Shown: piece after piece, positions 29,088-34,898 of the stretch
How the letters are laid out: the number at the start of each line of letters is the position of its first letter
Position numbering within the stretch: position 1 is the stretch's first letter
Virus record (IMG/VR): IMGVR_UViG_3300027911_000034
Coordinates: 1 to 38,061 of that record
Source of the DNA: a virus
Length of the DNA: 38,061 nucleotides
Strand: one strand, 5' to 3'
The notes under the pieces: generated by a model
Told to the model about the DNA's origin: nothing
The model's database searches: none
What the model saw: only the letters and a program-made list of their open reading frames with translations
Translations under genes and position numbers: made by a program

Positions 29088-29437
29088 GACAGGAAAAACC
29101 CTGTGATGATTCCGATGAGCACGCCCCACGACAGCCACAGGATGATGTCCTCCGCGGCGTGCCGCAGGTTGCGGCGGCTATTCTCGGCTTCCCACAGGGC
29201 ACGCACATGGCGCCAATCGGTTTCGGTGTACTTCACTCTTGGTCTCCCATTCTCTTGGTGATTAAGATCGCCATCGACAGTGCGGCATGCCATTCGGGGG
29301 GGGGCCAATTCATCCGTCGACACAATGTTAGGAACCATGCAAAGCATGTTCCTCATAACCATTGCCTCGAGGCGCGTCGCTTCATCACCCATCAGCTCGG
29401 CGAGTTCGGATAGGTCCATGTGCGGTGAGATAATCAC
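29084..29437 (-). CDS. Small membrane-tail protein (117 aa)
   Basis: The GTG start at 29437 overlaps the TGA of the Ala-repeat gene (GTGA), in the repeated junction sequence described under 29433-30332. The first two thirds are soluble and charged (LAELMGDEATRLEAMVMRN, WRHVRALWEAENSRRN). The C-terminus is a transmembrane anchor WLSWGVLIGIITGFFLS. A C-tail-anchored inner-membrane protein is predicted. The function is unknown. Confidence 0.55.
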   Translation of the reverse strand: MIISPHMDLSELAELMGDEATRLEAMVMRNMLCMVPNIVSTDELAPPRMACRTVDGDLNHQENGRPRVKYTETDWRHVRALWEAENSRRNLRHAAEDIILWLSWGVLIGIITGFFLS

Positions 29438-29853
29438 GGCGCACCCCCCACGATTCTCAGGAATTCTTTGAGTTGCGCATCCCCCGCGGCATCCCTCGCG
29501 GCAGCACACGCGGCAGCACACGCGGCAGCCCTCGCGGCATCCAATTGCTTTTTTGTTGCCTTGCCGTGCGCGTACTTTTCTGCCACGTCGATAGCCGCTA
29601 TTGAGCGCTGGTCAGTCGTCAGGTGTTGCACCTGCCTTGCGCACCAGACCGCATACAGTCGCCACGTTTTGTTGTGGCGAGGCGCGGCCCGCGTAGCCCA
29701 TAGCGCATCCTCTAGTCCGCACGCTTCGACGATGACGGCGAACGGCAAGGGCGCGTTGTCGGCCCGCGTCTTGCCGAGATGCTTTAGCAACTTGTGCCAC
29801 GAGTCTTCGCAAGGGTGGTGCTTGCGGATCGCGTTTAGGGTGGTGCAGATCAC
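29434..29853 (-). CDS. Protein with Ala-Cys-rich tandem repeat (139 aa)
   Basis: The GTG start at 29853 overlaps the upstream TGA (GTGA). The body contains CEDSWHKLLKHLGKTRADNAPLPF and WRLYAVWCARQVQHLT, a pattern common in phage hypothetical proteins. Near the C-terminus a run of A-A-[RC]-A units is encoded by five 12-bp repeats (29486-29545). The end is IVGGAP, part of a repeated junction sequence. The function is unknown. Confidence 0.6.
   Translation of the reverse strand: MICTTLNAIRKHHPCEDSWHKLLKHLGKTRADNAPLPFAVIVEACGLEDALWATRAAPRHNKTWRLYAVWCARQVQHLTTDQRSIAAIDVAEKYAHGKATKKQLDAARAAACAAACAAARDAAGDAQLKEFLRIVGGAP
29486..29545 (-). repeat. 12-bp tandem repeat x5 inside a gene
   Basis: Five consecutive 12-bp units of the type gcggcagcacac run without a break. 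They encode the four-residue repeat A-A-x-A. Units 2 and 3 are identical; units 1 and 5 differ at a few bases. Being in frame, copy number can vary without disrupting the protein. Confidence 0.85.
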
Positions 29854-30038
29854 GGCGCACCCCCCGTCGCCTTGGCAACCCGGCCGTGGAACACGTCGGC
29901 GCAACGCTCATCGCAGAAGCACGCGACGGGCGTGCATTCAGGATCGGCGCCACGTTCCTCTGTGTCGTAAAACCCATCGGCGTCGACTTCTACGAATCGA
30001 CCGCAGTTAGGGCAACGCCATTGCTCCAATGTGTTCAT
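29850..30038 (-). CDS. Zinc-ribbon-like small protein (62 aa)
   Basis: RCPNCGRFVEVDADGFYD and then CFCDERCADVF give CxxC...CxxxC spacing typical of a zinc ribbon. ATG at 30038 overlaps the upstream TGA (ATGA). It ends KATGGAP like its neighbour, because of the repeated junction DNA. It could be a small nucleic-acid-binding or regulatory protein. Confidence 0.6.
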   Translation of the reverse strand: MNTLEQWRCPNCGRFVEVDADGFYDTEERGADPECTPVACFCDERCADVFHGRVAKATGGAP

Positions 30039-30322
30039 GCGGCACCCCCCGTCGCCTTGACGATCGCGGCGCGGGCGCGCTCTACTTGTCCGCGATAGGC
30101 GGGAATTCCCCCGCCGCCGCCCAGCGTGTTCACCAGCGATTGCAAAATGACAAGCATGTCCGGCGCGGCGGCGATCAGCGCGGCATTCGCCGCCGCGTTG
30201 ATGTTGGTGTGATTGCCGCCCAAACGGCAGACAGGGACGCCGTCAGTGCCGTGCACCGAAAAGTGCCCGGCTTCGTCTAGGCTTTCGACCGTCTGCCACG
30301 GCCCCGGCGTGTGCGCGCTCAT
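30035..30322 (-). CDS. Conserved phage protein, HTPGPW type (95 aa)
   Basis: The start at ATG 30322 (MSAHTPGPW) overlaps the upstream TGA (ATGA); the longer open frame is a shadow. The opening AHTPGPWQTVESLDEAGHFSVHG is shared by many small phage proteins of unknown function. AAANAALIAAAPDMLVILQSL is a helical core also typical of that group. It ends KATGGAA. Confidence 0.65.
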   Translation of the reverse strand: MSAHTPGPWQTVESLDEAGHFSVHGTDGVPVCRLGGNHTNINAAANAALIAAAPDMLVILQSLVNTLGGGGGIPAYRGQVERARAAIVKATGGAA

Positions 30323-30570
30323 GCGGCACCCCGGGCGGCTTCGCGCCGCATCCTGCTGGTCATCATCTTCATGCGCGGCGGCTGCATGCCCTTGCAGAAG
30401 TAGGCGCTGGCGCGGCGCACGCAAGAGGCCACGTACTCGGGCGTCGTGCCGAACAGGTCGGCCACCAGTGATTCGGAAATGACGGGGAAATCTTCGTTGC
30501 CCGCATCGCCGTCGTTCAGCGCGATCCATTCGATCGCGGCGCTAAAGGTCGGCTTGCCAGTCGTGCTCAT
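30319..30570 (-). CDS. Hypothetical early protein (83 aa)
   Basis: ATG 30570 overlaps the upstream TGA (ATGA). AAIEWIALNDGDAGNEDF, then VADLFGTTPEYVASCVRRASAYF, resembles a small helical fold that could contain a helix-turn-helix, followed by a basic tail. The N-terminal IEWIALNDG segment is seen in other small phage proteins. The function is unknown. Confidence 0.5.
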   Translation of the reverse strand: MSTTGKPTFSAAIEWIALNDGDAGNEDFPVISESLVADLFGTTPEYVASCVRRASAYFCKGMQPPRMKMMTSRMRREAARGAA

Positions 30571-30746
30571 GAGAACACCTCCTGCAGCAGCTCGATCTTG
30601 GCGCCCAACTGGTCCCGCGCTATCAGGATCGTGCGCATCGTGAGGGTCGCCGTGCCGGCTATCGAGGCCAGCGCCTTGGCCGCATCGTTCACGGGGTAGT
30701 AAACCGTGTTGCCGTAGACCTGCTTTTTCTGGATGATTACGTTCAT
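30567..30746 (-). CDS. First gene of the second early transcript (59 aa)
   Basis: The ATG at 30746 (MNVIIQKKQVYGN) was chosen because it follows an AGGAG site and the in-frame start at 30788 lies inside the -10 box. The body VYYPVNDAAKALASIAGTATLT is followed by MRTILIARDQLGAKIELLQ. It lies downstream of promoter 30780-30807. The family was not recognised. Confidence 0.55.
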   Translation of the reverse strand: MNVIIQKKQVYGNTVYYPVNDAAKALASIAGTATLTMRTILIARDQLGAKIELLQEVFS

Positions 30747-30779
30747 GTCTGTTCGCTCCTGTTTATTCACCACGATTCG

Positions 30780-30807
30780 AGTATACACCTTTTCGAGTAG
30801 AGTGCAA
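30780..30807 (-). promoter_or_regulatory. Leftward early promoter 2
   Basis: On the minus strand TTGCAC, 16 bp, TATACT, close to the sigma70 consensus, with a short leader before the ATG at 30746. It contains the operator-like dyad at 30784-30799. The surrounding about 45 bp match promoter 1 (31140-31167), including upstream AAAGTGTGAAC. Confidence 0.8.
30784..30799. promoter_or_regulatory. Operator-like dyad O2 (TACAC-N6-GAGTA)
   Basis: A 16-bp imperfect inverted repeat between the -35 and -10 of promoter 2. It is one of three copies in the control region. Confidence 0.7.
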
Positions 30808-30815
30808 GCCCTAGT

Positions 30816-31109
30816 TCACACTTTTTCACACCAACTGCAATCCGGGTCCTCGCACGGGGTAAGGCCTTCCGAGACAATCCTCCTGAGCTGCCCCTCGAGT
30901 ATCTTCCAGTCAGGGGTAACTTCTCCCTCGCCGCCCATCAAGGATCCGTCGGAATGGCACTGACTCCCGGAAAACACCATCGTGGGATGGTCAAGCATCA
31001 ATTCATAGCTGACCGGTTCGCCGGTTCGCGGGTGACGCTTGCGTCCGGGCGTGAACTCGACCTCGATCCCGGCTTGAGCGGCAATCCTCATAAATTCCGA
31101 CTTGCTCAT
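30816..31109 (-). CDS. Gene flanked by duplicated promoters (97 aa)
   Basis: The start at ATG 31109 (MSKSEFMRIAA) was chosen for its GGAGGAG site; the upstream ATG would be almost leaderless. EVEFTPGRKRHPRTGEPVSYELMLDHP is beta-rich and basic. The C-terminus CEDPDCSWCEKV holds three Cys and may bind metal. It is the first gene of the leftward transcript, directly under the operator-bearing promoter. The function is unknown. Confidence 0.6.
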   Translation of the reverse strand: MSKSEFMRIAAQAGIEVEFTPGRKRHPRTGEPVSYELMLDHPTMVFSGSQCHSDGSLMGGEGEVTPDWKILEGQLRRIVSEGLTPCEDPDCSWCEKV

Positions 31110-31139
31110 TGCTCCTCCATTTCCCAACCCTCGAGGCCT

Positions 31140-31167
31140 ATTATACTCTTTTCTGAGTAGAAGTCAA
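31140..31167 (-). promoter_or_regulatory. Leftward early promoter 1
   Basis: On the minus strand TTGACT, 16 bp, TATAAT: an excellent sigma70 promoter. It reads into the 97-aa gene and on into the early operon. The operator dyad at 31144-31159 fills the spacer and overlaps the -10. Confidence 0.88.
31144..31159. promoter_or_regulatory. Operator-like dyad O1 (TACTC-N6-GAGTA)
   Basis: A perfect 5-bp inverted repeat with a 6-bp spacer, in the spacer/-10 of promoter 1. It is the best match among the three copies. Confidence 0.75.
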
Positions 31168-31191
31168 GTGCTGGTTCACACTTTCTGCATC

Positions 31192-31221
31192 TTGCTTTTG
31201 GTACACGAGAGGGAGTAGGAT
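31192..31221 (+). promoter_or_regulatory. Rightward promoter of the HTH gene
   Basis: TTGCTT, 18 bp, TAGGAT: a moderate sigma70 match about 30 bp before the AGGAGG ribosome site of the HTH gene. The third operator-like dyad (31202-31217) lies between the boxes, which suggests autoregulation. Confidence 0.65.
31202..31217. promoter_or_regulatory. Operator-like dyad O3 (TACAC-N6-GAGTA)
   Basis: A third copy of the 16-bp dyad, located in the rightward promoter spacer. Same half-site arrangement as O2. Confidence 0.7.
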
Positions 31222-31252
31222 AGACCGACGCCCCTATGGGCAGGAGGTCGGT

Positions 31253-31444
31253 ATGGAGGAATGGGCTAAGAAACTGGCACGGGTGCTGCAGCGCACCAGT
31301 CAGTCGGAATTGGCTAAGGCTTGCGGGGTGAGCCCGCAGCATGTGTGCGACGTGGTGGCCGGCAGGCGCAGGCCTCGTAACGCCCTGCTGCATTACCTTG
31401 GGTTCGAGCGAGTCACCATAACGCGACCCCGGAGGGCGGCCTAA
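31253..31444 (+). CDS. Cro/XRE-type helix-turn-helix regulator (63 aa)
   Basis: The only rightward gene. SQSELAKACGVSPQHVCDVVAGRRRP (about residues 16-41; recognition helix in SPQHVCDVVAG) is a clear lambda-repressor-like HTH, followed by a short basic C-terminus. It has no extra dimerisation or cleavage domain, so it is Cro-like in size. ATG 31253 follows AGGAGG. Its own promoter and the two leftward promoters carry the same dyad, so it is the natural candidate to bind all three and time the early-to-late switch. DNA binding is inferred. Confidence 0.8.
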   Translation: MEEWAKKLARVLQRTSQSELAKACGVSPQHVCDVVAGRRRPRNALLHYLGFERVTITRPRRAA

Positions 31445-31862
31445 CCCCCCGGGGTTGCGTAACCGGGCAGTGGCGGTATCGGCTTACCCTGTTATAGGGG
31501 GATAATACAGTAGAAAGGGTTTACAACGTAAAAGGGACCCGTTAGGGTCCCTCTCACCGGTCGGGGTCAAGCCGATTCGGGGCGCGCAAAGCGGGAAAAC
31601 GCTCCCCTCCGATGGAGCAAATTTCCTCCTCTCCCCCGGACCTGTCAAGCCCCCTCCGGTCGCCAAGACGCGCGACAGTCGTGGGGCCTCACAGGGGCCT
31701 GCCCGTCAGCAAACTCTGTGACTGTCCACCGGGGGGTAGCGTGCCCGGTGGGCTTAAGTCCGGGCTCTGAGTACCCCTCTCAACCCGGCGCCCTTGACGG
31801 AGAAACGCAGTCGAGTATCCCCGGTAACCCCTACCGGAAGGGAGAAAGAGGGGTCGCTTTGC
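31445..31862. other. Hairpin-rich non-coding region next to the regulator
   Basis: No convincing ORF was found in 418 bp. Besides the terminator at 31530-31552 it holds stems at 31724-31753 (CCACCGGG/CCCGGTGG, 10-base loop, extendable by a GU and a GC pair), 31689-31721 (TCACAG/CTGTGA) and 31821-31837 (CCGGT/ACCGG). It is the only stretch of this size without a gene. Candidates are a replication origin or a structured 3' UTR / non-coding RNA of the leftward late transcript. Confidence 0.6.
31530..31552 (-). terminator. Terminator of the leftward late transcript
   Basis: An 8-bp perfect stem AGGGACCC/GGGTCCCT, loop of 4, followed on the minus strand by a short T run (TTTTACG). It lies about 310 bp beyond the last lysis-region gene and before the early promoters, so it would stop transcripts that have travelled round the circle. 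Confidence 0.7.
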
Positions 31863-32141
31863 TCAGGGCTTTGGAGCAGCGTTGATAACGGCAGCGTCCA
31901 AGAGCTTCAGGACGGTTAGCGCCCGGTCAATGTCGGCCTGACGCGCTCCGGCCAAGTGACCGGGGTCAATGTGCTCGAGGAGCCACGCCAAGGCCCGCCA
32001 GCCCCGATTGGGCTTACCGCCGTTCATCTCCCTCCAACACAGGCTGGAAATTGTGACGTCACTGCGGTTCCACAGCCACGACGCCAGCAGAATGTCGATG
32101 CTGTAGGCGATCGTGTGGCTGTAGGTTTTGCTCCAACTCAT
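31863..32141 (-). CDS. Hypothetical protein at the end of the lysis region (92 aa)
   Basis: ATG 32141 overlaps the upstream TGA (ATGA). The sequence is Trp-rich (SWSKTYSHTIAYSIDILLASWLWNRSD) with a helical second half (GWRALAWLLEHIDPGHL, then ADIDRALTVLKLLDAAV). It is the last gene before the non-coding region. No family was recognised. Confidence 0.5.
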   Translation of the reverse strand: MSWSKTYSHTIAYSIDILLASWLWNRSDVTISSLCWREMNGGKPNRGWRALAWLLEHIDPGHLAGARQADIDRALTVLKLLDAAVINAAPKP

Positions 32142-32290
32142 GCGCTGGCATCCGCAGCGACCTGCACAGGCGTCAGGGGCGCCGCAAAGGTGGCGGGGGT
32201 AGTCAGCACAGGGACGTTGGCCAGCGCCGCCAGAATCGCCTGTACGGCAGCCACGTCGGTGGCATTGGTCGGGTCAAAGGTAAGGGTCAT
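32138..32290 (-). CDS. Small protein in the lysis region (50 aa)
   Basis: The ATG at 32290 was chosen since it lies just after the upstream TGA; the longer frame is a shadow. MTLTFDPTNATDVAAVQAILAAL followed by PVLTTPATFAAPLTP. It is small and neutral with no membrane segment. The function is unknown. Confidence 0.5.
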   Translation of the reverse strand: MTLTFDPTNATDVAAVQAILAALANVPVLTTPATFAAPLTPVQVAADASA

Positions 32291-32291
32291 G

Positions 32292-32828
32292 TCAGTGCCT
32301 CGCGAGCTGGAAGGTAAAGCCACAGCAGGCTGCCCGCGGGTCGGTCTTGGGGTTGACCGTGGCCGGCGAGGCATCCTGCGGAATCAGGCACCAGCCAATG
32401 CGGAACTCCCAACCGGAAGCCGCCTTGAGCCAGAAACCCGCATAAACGCCCTGCCACGCCAACGACCAGCCGTGACTGCCCGCGGCGTATAGATTCGACA
32501 CTCCTCGGCCTCGAATCTTGGCAGGGTTGATGGGAAACCCGAACCCAATGAACCGCAGGCCGGCGGCTCCATTGCGCAGGGCTGAATTCACATAGACCTC
32601 GAAGGGCGTCATTCCCTTGGACGGCATGACGCCTTGGTCGTAGTCGTTCCACAGCTCGGCCCACGCGGGCGTGAACACGGTAATAGGGGCGCCGCACACA
32701 TTGACCCCGGGGCCCCATAGGCGCCTCAGCGTCAAATACAGCACTGTAATGAGCCCCACCGCACGTACAAGAGCCGTCAGCGCAAGGAACATCGTCCAAA
32801 TGACGATCCACACGGGCAGCAAAATCAT
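32292..32828 (-). CDS. Membrane-associated protein of the lysis region (178 aa)
   Basis: The start at ATG 32828 overlaps the holin TGA (ATGA); the longer frame runs antisense-like through the holin end and is rejected. The N-terminal 35 residues are a hydrophobic segment ([20 protein letters not shown]) followed by a second hydrophobic stretch. The soluble part contains [17 protein letters not shown] and GFGFPINP, with several Trp. It may be a lysis or envelope protein, although no known spanin or holin motif is seen. Confidence 0.5.
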   Translation of the reverse strand: MILLPVWIVIWTMFLALTALVRAVGLITVLYLTLRRLWGPGVNVCGAPITVFTPAWAELWNDYDQGVMPSKGMTPFEVYVNSALRNGAAGLRFIGFGFPINPAKIRGRGVSNLYAAGSHGWSLAWQGVYAGFWLKAASGWEFRIGWCLIPQDASPATVNPKTDPRAACCGFTFQLARH

Positions 32829-33358
32829 GTTGCACCTCCCTTGATGGCACTGCTCACGAGCGCTGCATCCTTGCTGCGGCTGCCGGCACTCGACCCAAAG
32901 TAATACGCAATGACACTGGCCCACGCACCGCCGAGCGCCCCCAGCATGACCAGCAGCGCATCTCCCCCCTCTTTCGGTTTGCCCACAGCCAGCATGTACC
33001 CGAGTACGCCAAAGAAACCCACGGTGACGATAAAAGCCAAAAGGCTCGGCGTCGAATCCTTGACGGCCTCCTCTCGCTTGCGGGCGGAATCGGTGTCCGC
33101 ATACGCGAGCTGGTCCTCCTGTACCCCCAACTCCGACATATGTGCTTTGAAGTCGAGTTCGGCTTTCTTGAGGGACAGCAGCGTCGCCGGATCCCCCGAC
33201 AGCAGCGCCGTGGCTGCCGCGGACGTATCGCCGGGGGTCGTCCCCAATGCCTTGGCGAGAAAGGTCCCCGCGGCGCCTCCCAGCGGTCCGCCGAGCGCGG
33301 CCCCGAGCACCGGCGCCACGGTGCCGATGATGGCCTTGACGTTGTCGCTGAAGTTCAT
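32825..33358 (-). CDS. Putative holin (177 aa)
   Basis: Three hydrophobic segments: an N-terminal Gly/Ala-rich region (about 10-39), [19 protein letters not shown] (about 108-126) and [21 protein letters not shown] (about 135-155). A charged helical domain (about 60-105) lies between the first two. This resembles the three-segment phage holins next to lysis enzymes. ATG 33358 overlaps the endolysin TGA (ATGA). It would permeabilise the inner membrane at lysis. Confidence 0.7.
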   Translation of the reverse strand: MNFSDNVKAIIGTVAPVLGAALGGPLGGAAGTFLAKALGTTPGDTSAAATALLSGDPATLLSLKKAELDFKAHMSELGVQEDQLAYADTDSARKREEAVKDSTPSLLAFIVTVGFFGVLGYMLAVGKPKEGGDALLVMLGALGGAWASVIAYYFGSSAGSRSKDAALVSSAIKGGAT

Positions 33359-33699
33359 GCGGTCACCCCGTCGGGCGAGAGACTGAAGTGGTTGCCGTCC
33401 GGGCGGCTATGGAAATCCCCACCCCACCGGTAGGCCGGGCCGAGAGTCTTCCACCACGCGCCGATATCGGCCAAGAGACTGCCGTCCGACACGTAGGCGC
33501 CGGCCTTGAAAAAATTGAGGTCGATGGCGAGGCGGTAAATATGCAGGCTGTGCACGATCCCCGTGCCGTGCTGAGCGTTGAGGAGCGCTTGCTCGGGCGT
33601 CCGGTAGGCCTCGCCCAAGGTCACCCCATAGCCCAGCTCGTGGGCTTTCTGGATGAGCTTGGCGACACTCTGTGAGAACTCCTCCTGCAATGCGCTCAT
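33355..33699 (-). CDS. M15-type endolysin (114 aa)
   Basis: A compact peptidase M15C domain: [12 protein letters not shown] (Arg33) and [14 protein letters not shown] (residues 51-64, zinc ligands His53 and Asp60). [17 protein letters not shown] follows with the third zinc ligand His104. This is the L-alanyl-D-glutamate endopeptidase pattern used by phages to cut peptidoglycan cross-linking peptides. No signal peptide, so it needs the holin. ATG 33699 overlaps the upstream TGA (ATGA). Confidence 0.88.
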   Translation of the reverse strand: MSALQEEFSQSVAKLIQKAHELGYGVTLGEAYRTPEQALLNAQHGTGIVHSLHIYRLAIDLNFFKAGAYVSDGSLLADIGAWWKTLGPAYRWGGDFHSRPDGNHFSLSPDGVTA

Positions 33700-33908
33700 G
33701 CGTGGTCCCTCTCGTCAAACCGACCTTCAATACGGGTCAGCCGCAGGTTGATGGACTGGATGTCCCGGCCGATCTCATCCATGCGCTTGATGTGCCGGCC
33801 TAGGACCATGCGGGTCACCCACGCCGCTGAGCTTGCCAGCGCGCCCGCGGCCCAGCCGCCGTACTGCGTCAGTGCATCCGTGAGTTCCAAGTGCCGGGCT
33901 TCCTTCAT
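33696..33908 (-). CDS. Small membrane/coiled-coil protein of the lysis cassette (70 aa)
   Basis: Residues about 15-36 (GGWAAGALASSAAWVTRMVLG) form one membrane segment. It is followed by a polar helix DEIGRDIQSINLRLTRIEGRF with heptad spacing. The order fits hemolysin-XhlA-like, holin-like or antiholin proteins next to endolysins. ATG 33908. It could also be an i-spanin fragment; no o-spanin partner is adjacent. Confidence 0.55.
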   Translation of the reverse strand: MKEARHLELTDALTQYGGWAAGALASSAAWVTRMVLGRHIKRMDEIGRDIQSINLRLTRIEGRFDERDHA

Positions 33909-33915
33909 GGCGGCC

Positions 33916-34893
33916 TCAGGTCAGCGGGTAAAGGATGTTGACGTAAGCAGTGAATCCCTTAAGACCGCTGGCCGTGAACCCGTTTGGATTGTTGGCTACC
34001 CCGGCACCAAAGGTAATGGTTCCCGAGCCCACGGCCAAATTCGCGAAGGCCAAAATACCGACGGAATTGTCCTCCATTGGCACAACTGTGACGCATGCAC
34101 TGTTTTGCGGCTGCAGGGCCGCCGGCAGGCCGGTCATCGTGAACGTCGTGGCGTTGGAGGTTGAGTTCCCGGAGGAGATGGACAGGTTGACCATCCGCCC
34201 CATGATGGTCGCCGTCACGGTCGGTGTCAGCGGGCTCGCATAGCCCGTGAGCGTGCCGGTGAAGGTCGTGACTTGGATGGAATTGTTGACCAAGTACCAC
34301 GCGCCGCTGTAGTAGACGACCGTAGTGAACTGACCGGCCTGAATCTGCCCGGCGTGCAGCGCCGCCCCGCCTTGGTTGTAGATGGAGGTCGCGCCGAGAT
34401 AGCCCGAGCCATTGGGGTTGACGTTGAGCGTCGAGCCGCCCGTGTTGGTGTTGGCCGCGTAGAACGTGATTTGAATGCCATTGGACAGCGACGTCCACGG
34501 CACGCTCGGGGCTATCGCGTAGGCATTGGCGGACCCCGTGTCATTGCCGCCAAAGTAGGAGGTCGCATTGGCCACCAGCGAGGTCGGGTCGTTGATGCCG
34601 GGCAATTGGTCGATGTAGGCGGGGGTGGTGAGCCCGGTGCCGCCAAATTGGTCGGTGAGCTGCAGTTTCACCTTGACGCCTGCCGCTACCCACAGCCCAT
34701 TGGGCGGGCGCCCGTTTGACAGGCACACCAGCGGGTTGGCATTCGGGGTGGTCAGGGTCGAGTCGGTGTAGGTCGTCTGCGGTGTCGTGGTGCCCGCCTG
34801 ATAGACGTAAATCTTGTAGCCGTTGCCCAGCTGCAGGTTGTCATTGATGGCGTTGAAAAACGGACCGATGGGGATGTAGTAACCCTGTGCCAT
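33916..34893 (-). CDS. Putative tail fibre protein (325 aa)
   Basis: The N-terminus contains NLQLGNGYKIYVYQAGTTTP, then TDSTLTTPNANPLVCLSNGRP, a pattern shared by phage tail fibres and tailspikes in their head-binding/neck region. The rest is a Gly/Asn/Thr-rich beta structure ending in a compact sheet (GLKGFTAYVNILYPL). ATG 34893. At 325 residues it is short, so it may be a connector fibre carrying another receptor-binding protein. It lies between the ATP-grasp gene and the lysis genes. Confidence 0.7.
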   Translation of the reverse strand: MAQGYYIPIGPFFNAINDNLQLGNGYKIYVYQAGTTTPQTTYTDSTLTTPNANPLVCLSNGRPPNGLWVAAGVKVKLQLTDQFGGTGLTTPAYIDQLPGINDPTSLVANATSYFGGNDTGSANAYAIAPSVPWTSLSNGIQITFYAANTNTGGSTLNVNPNGSGYLGATSIYNQGGAALHAGQIQAGQFTTVVYYSGAWYLVNNSIQVTTFTGTLTGYASPLTPTVTATIMGRMVNLSISSGNSTSNATTFTMTGLPAALQPQNSACVTVVPMEDNSVGILAFANLAVGSGTITFGAGVANNPNGFTASGLKGFTAYVNILYPLT

Positions 34894-34898
34894 AGCGC

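Larger units (their letters stand above)
29433..30332 (-). repeat. Shared sequence at four successive gene junctions
   Basis: Junctions at 29434-29437, 29850-29853, 30035-30038 and 30319-30322 carry near-identical sequence around the overlapping stop/start. The first two share GGGGGGTGCGCCGTGAT (17 bp; plus coordinates 29433-29449 and 29849-29865). The second and third share AAGGCGACGGGGGGTGC (29857-29873 and 30042-30058). The third and fourth share GGGGTGCCGCATGA (30035-30048 and 30319-30332). The G run may also act as the ribosome site for the downstream gene. Confidence 0.8.

Noticed and set aside
29486-29545. CRISPR-like short repeats
   Set aside because: Units are 12 bp, directly adjacent without spacers, in frame within a gene.
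31484-31666. 60-codon open frame in the non-coding region
   Set aside because: Covers the terminator hairpin and other stems, shows no coding character and no RBS.
31253-31862. Lysogeny module (repressor plus integrase and att site)
   Set aside because: Only a Cro-sized HTH gene is present. No integrase, excisionase or tRNA-like attachment sequence could be recognised.
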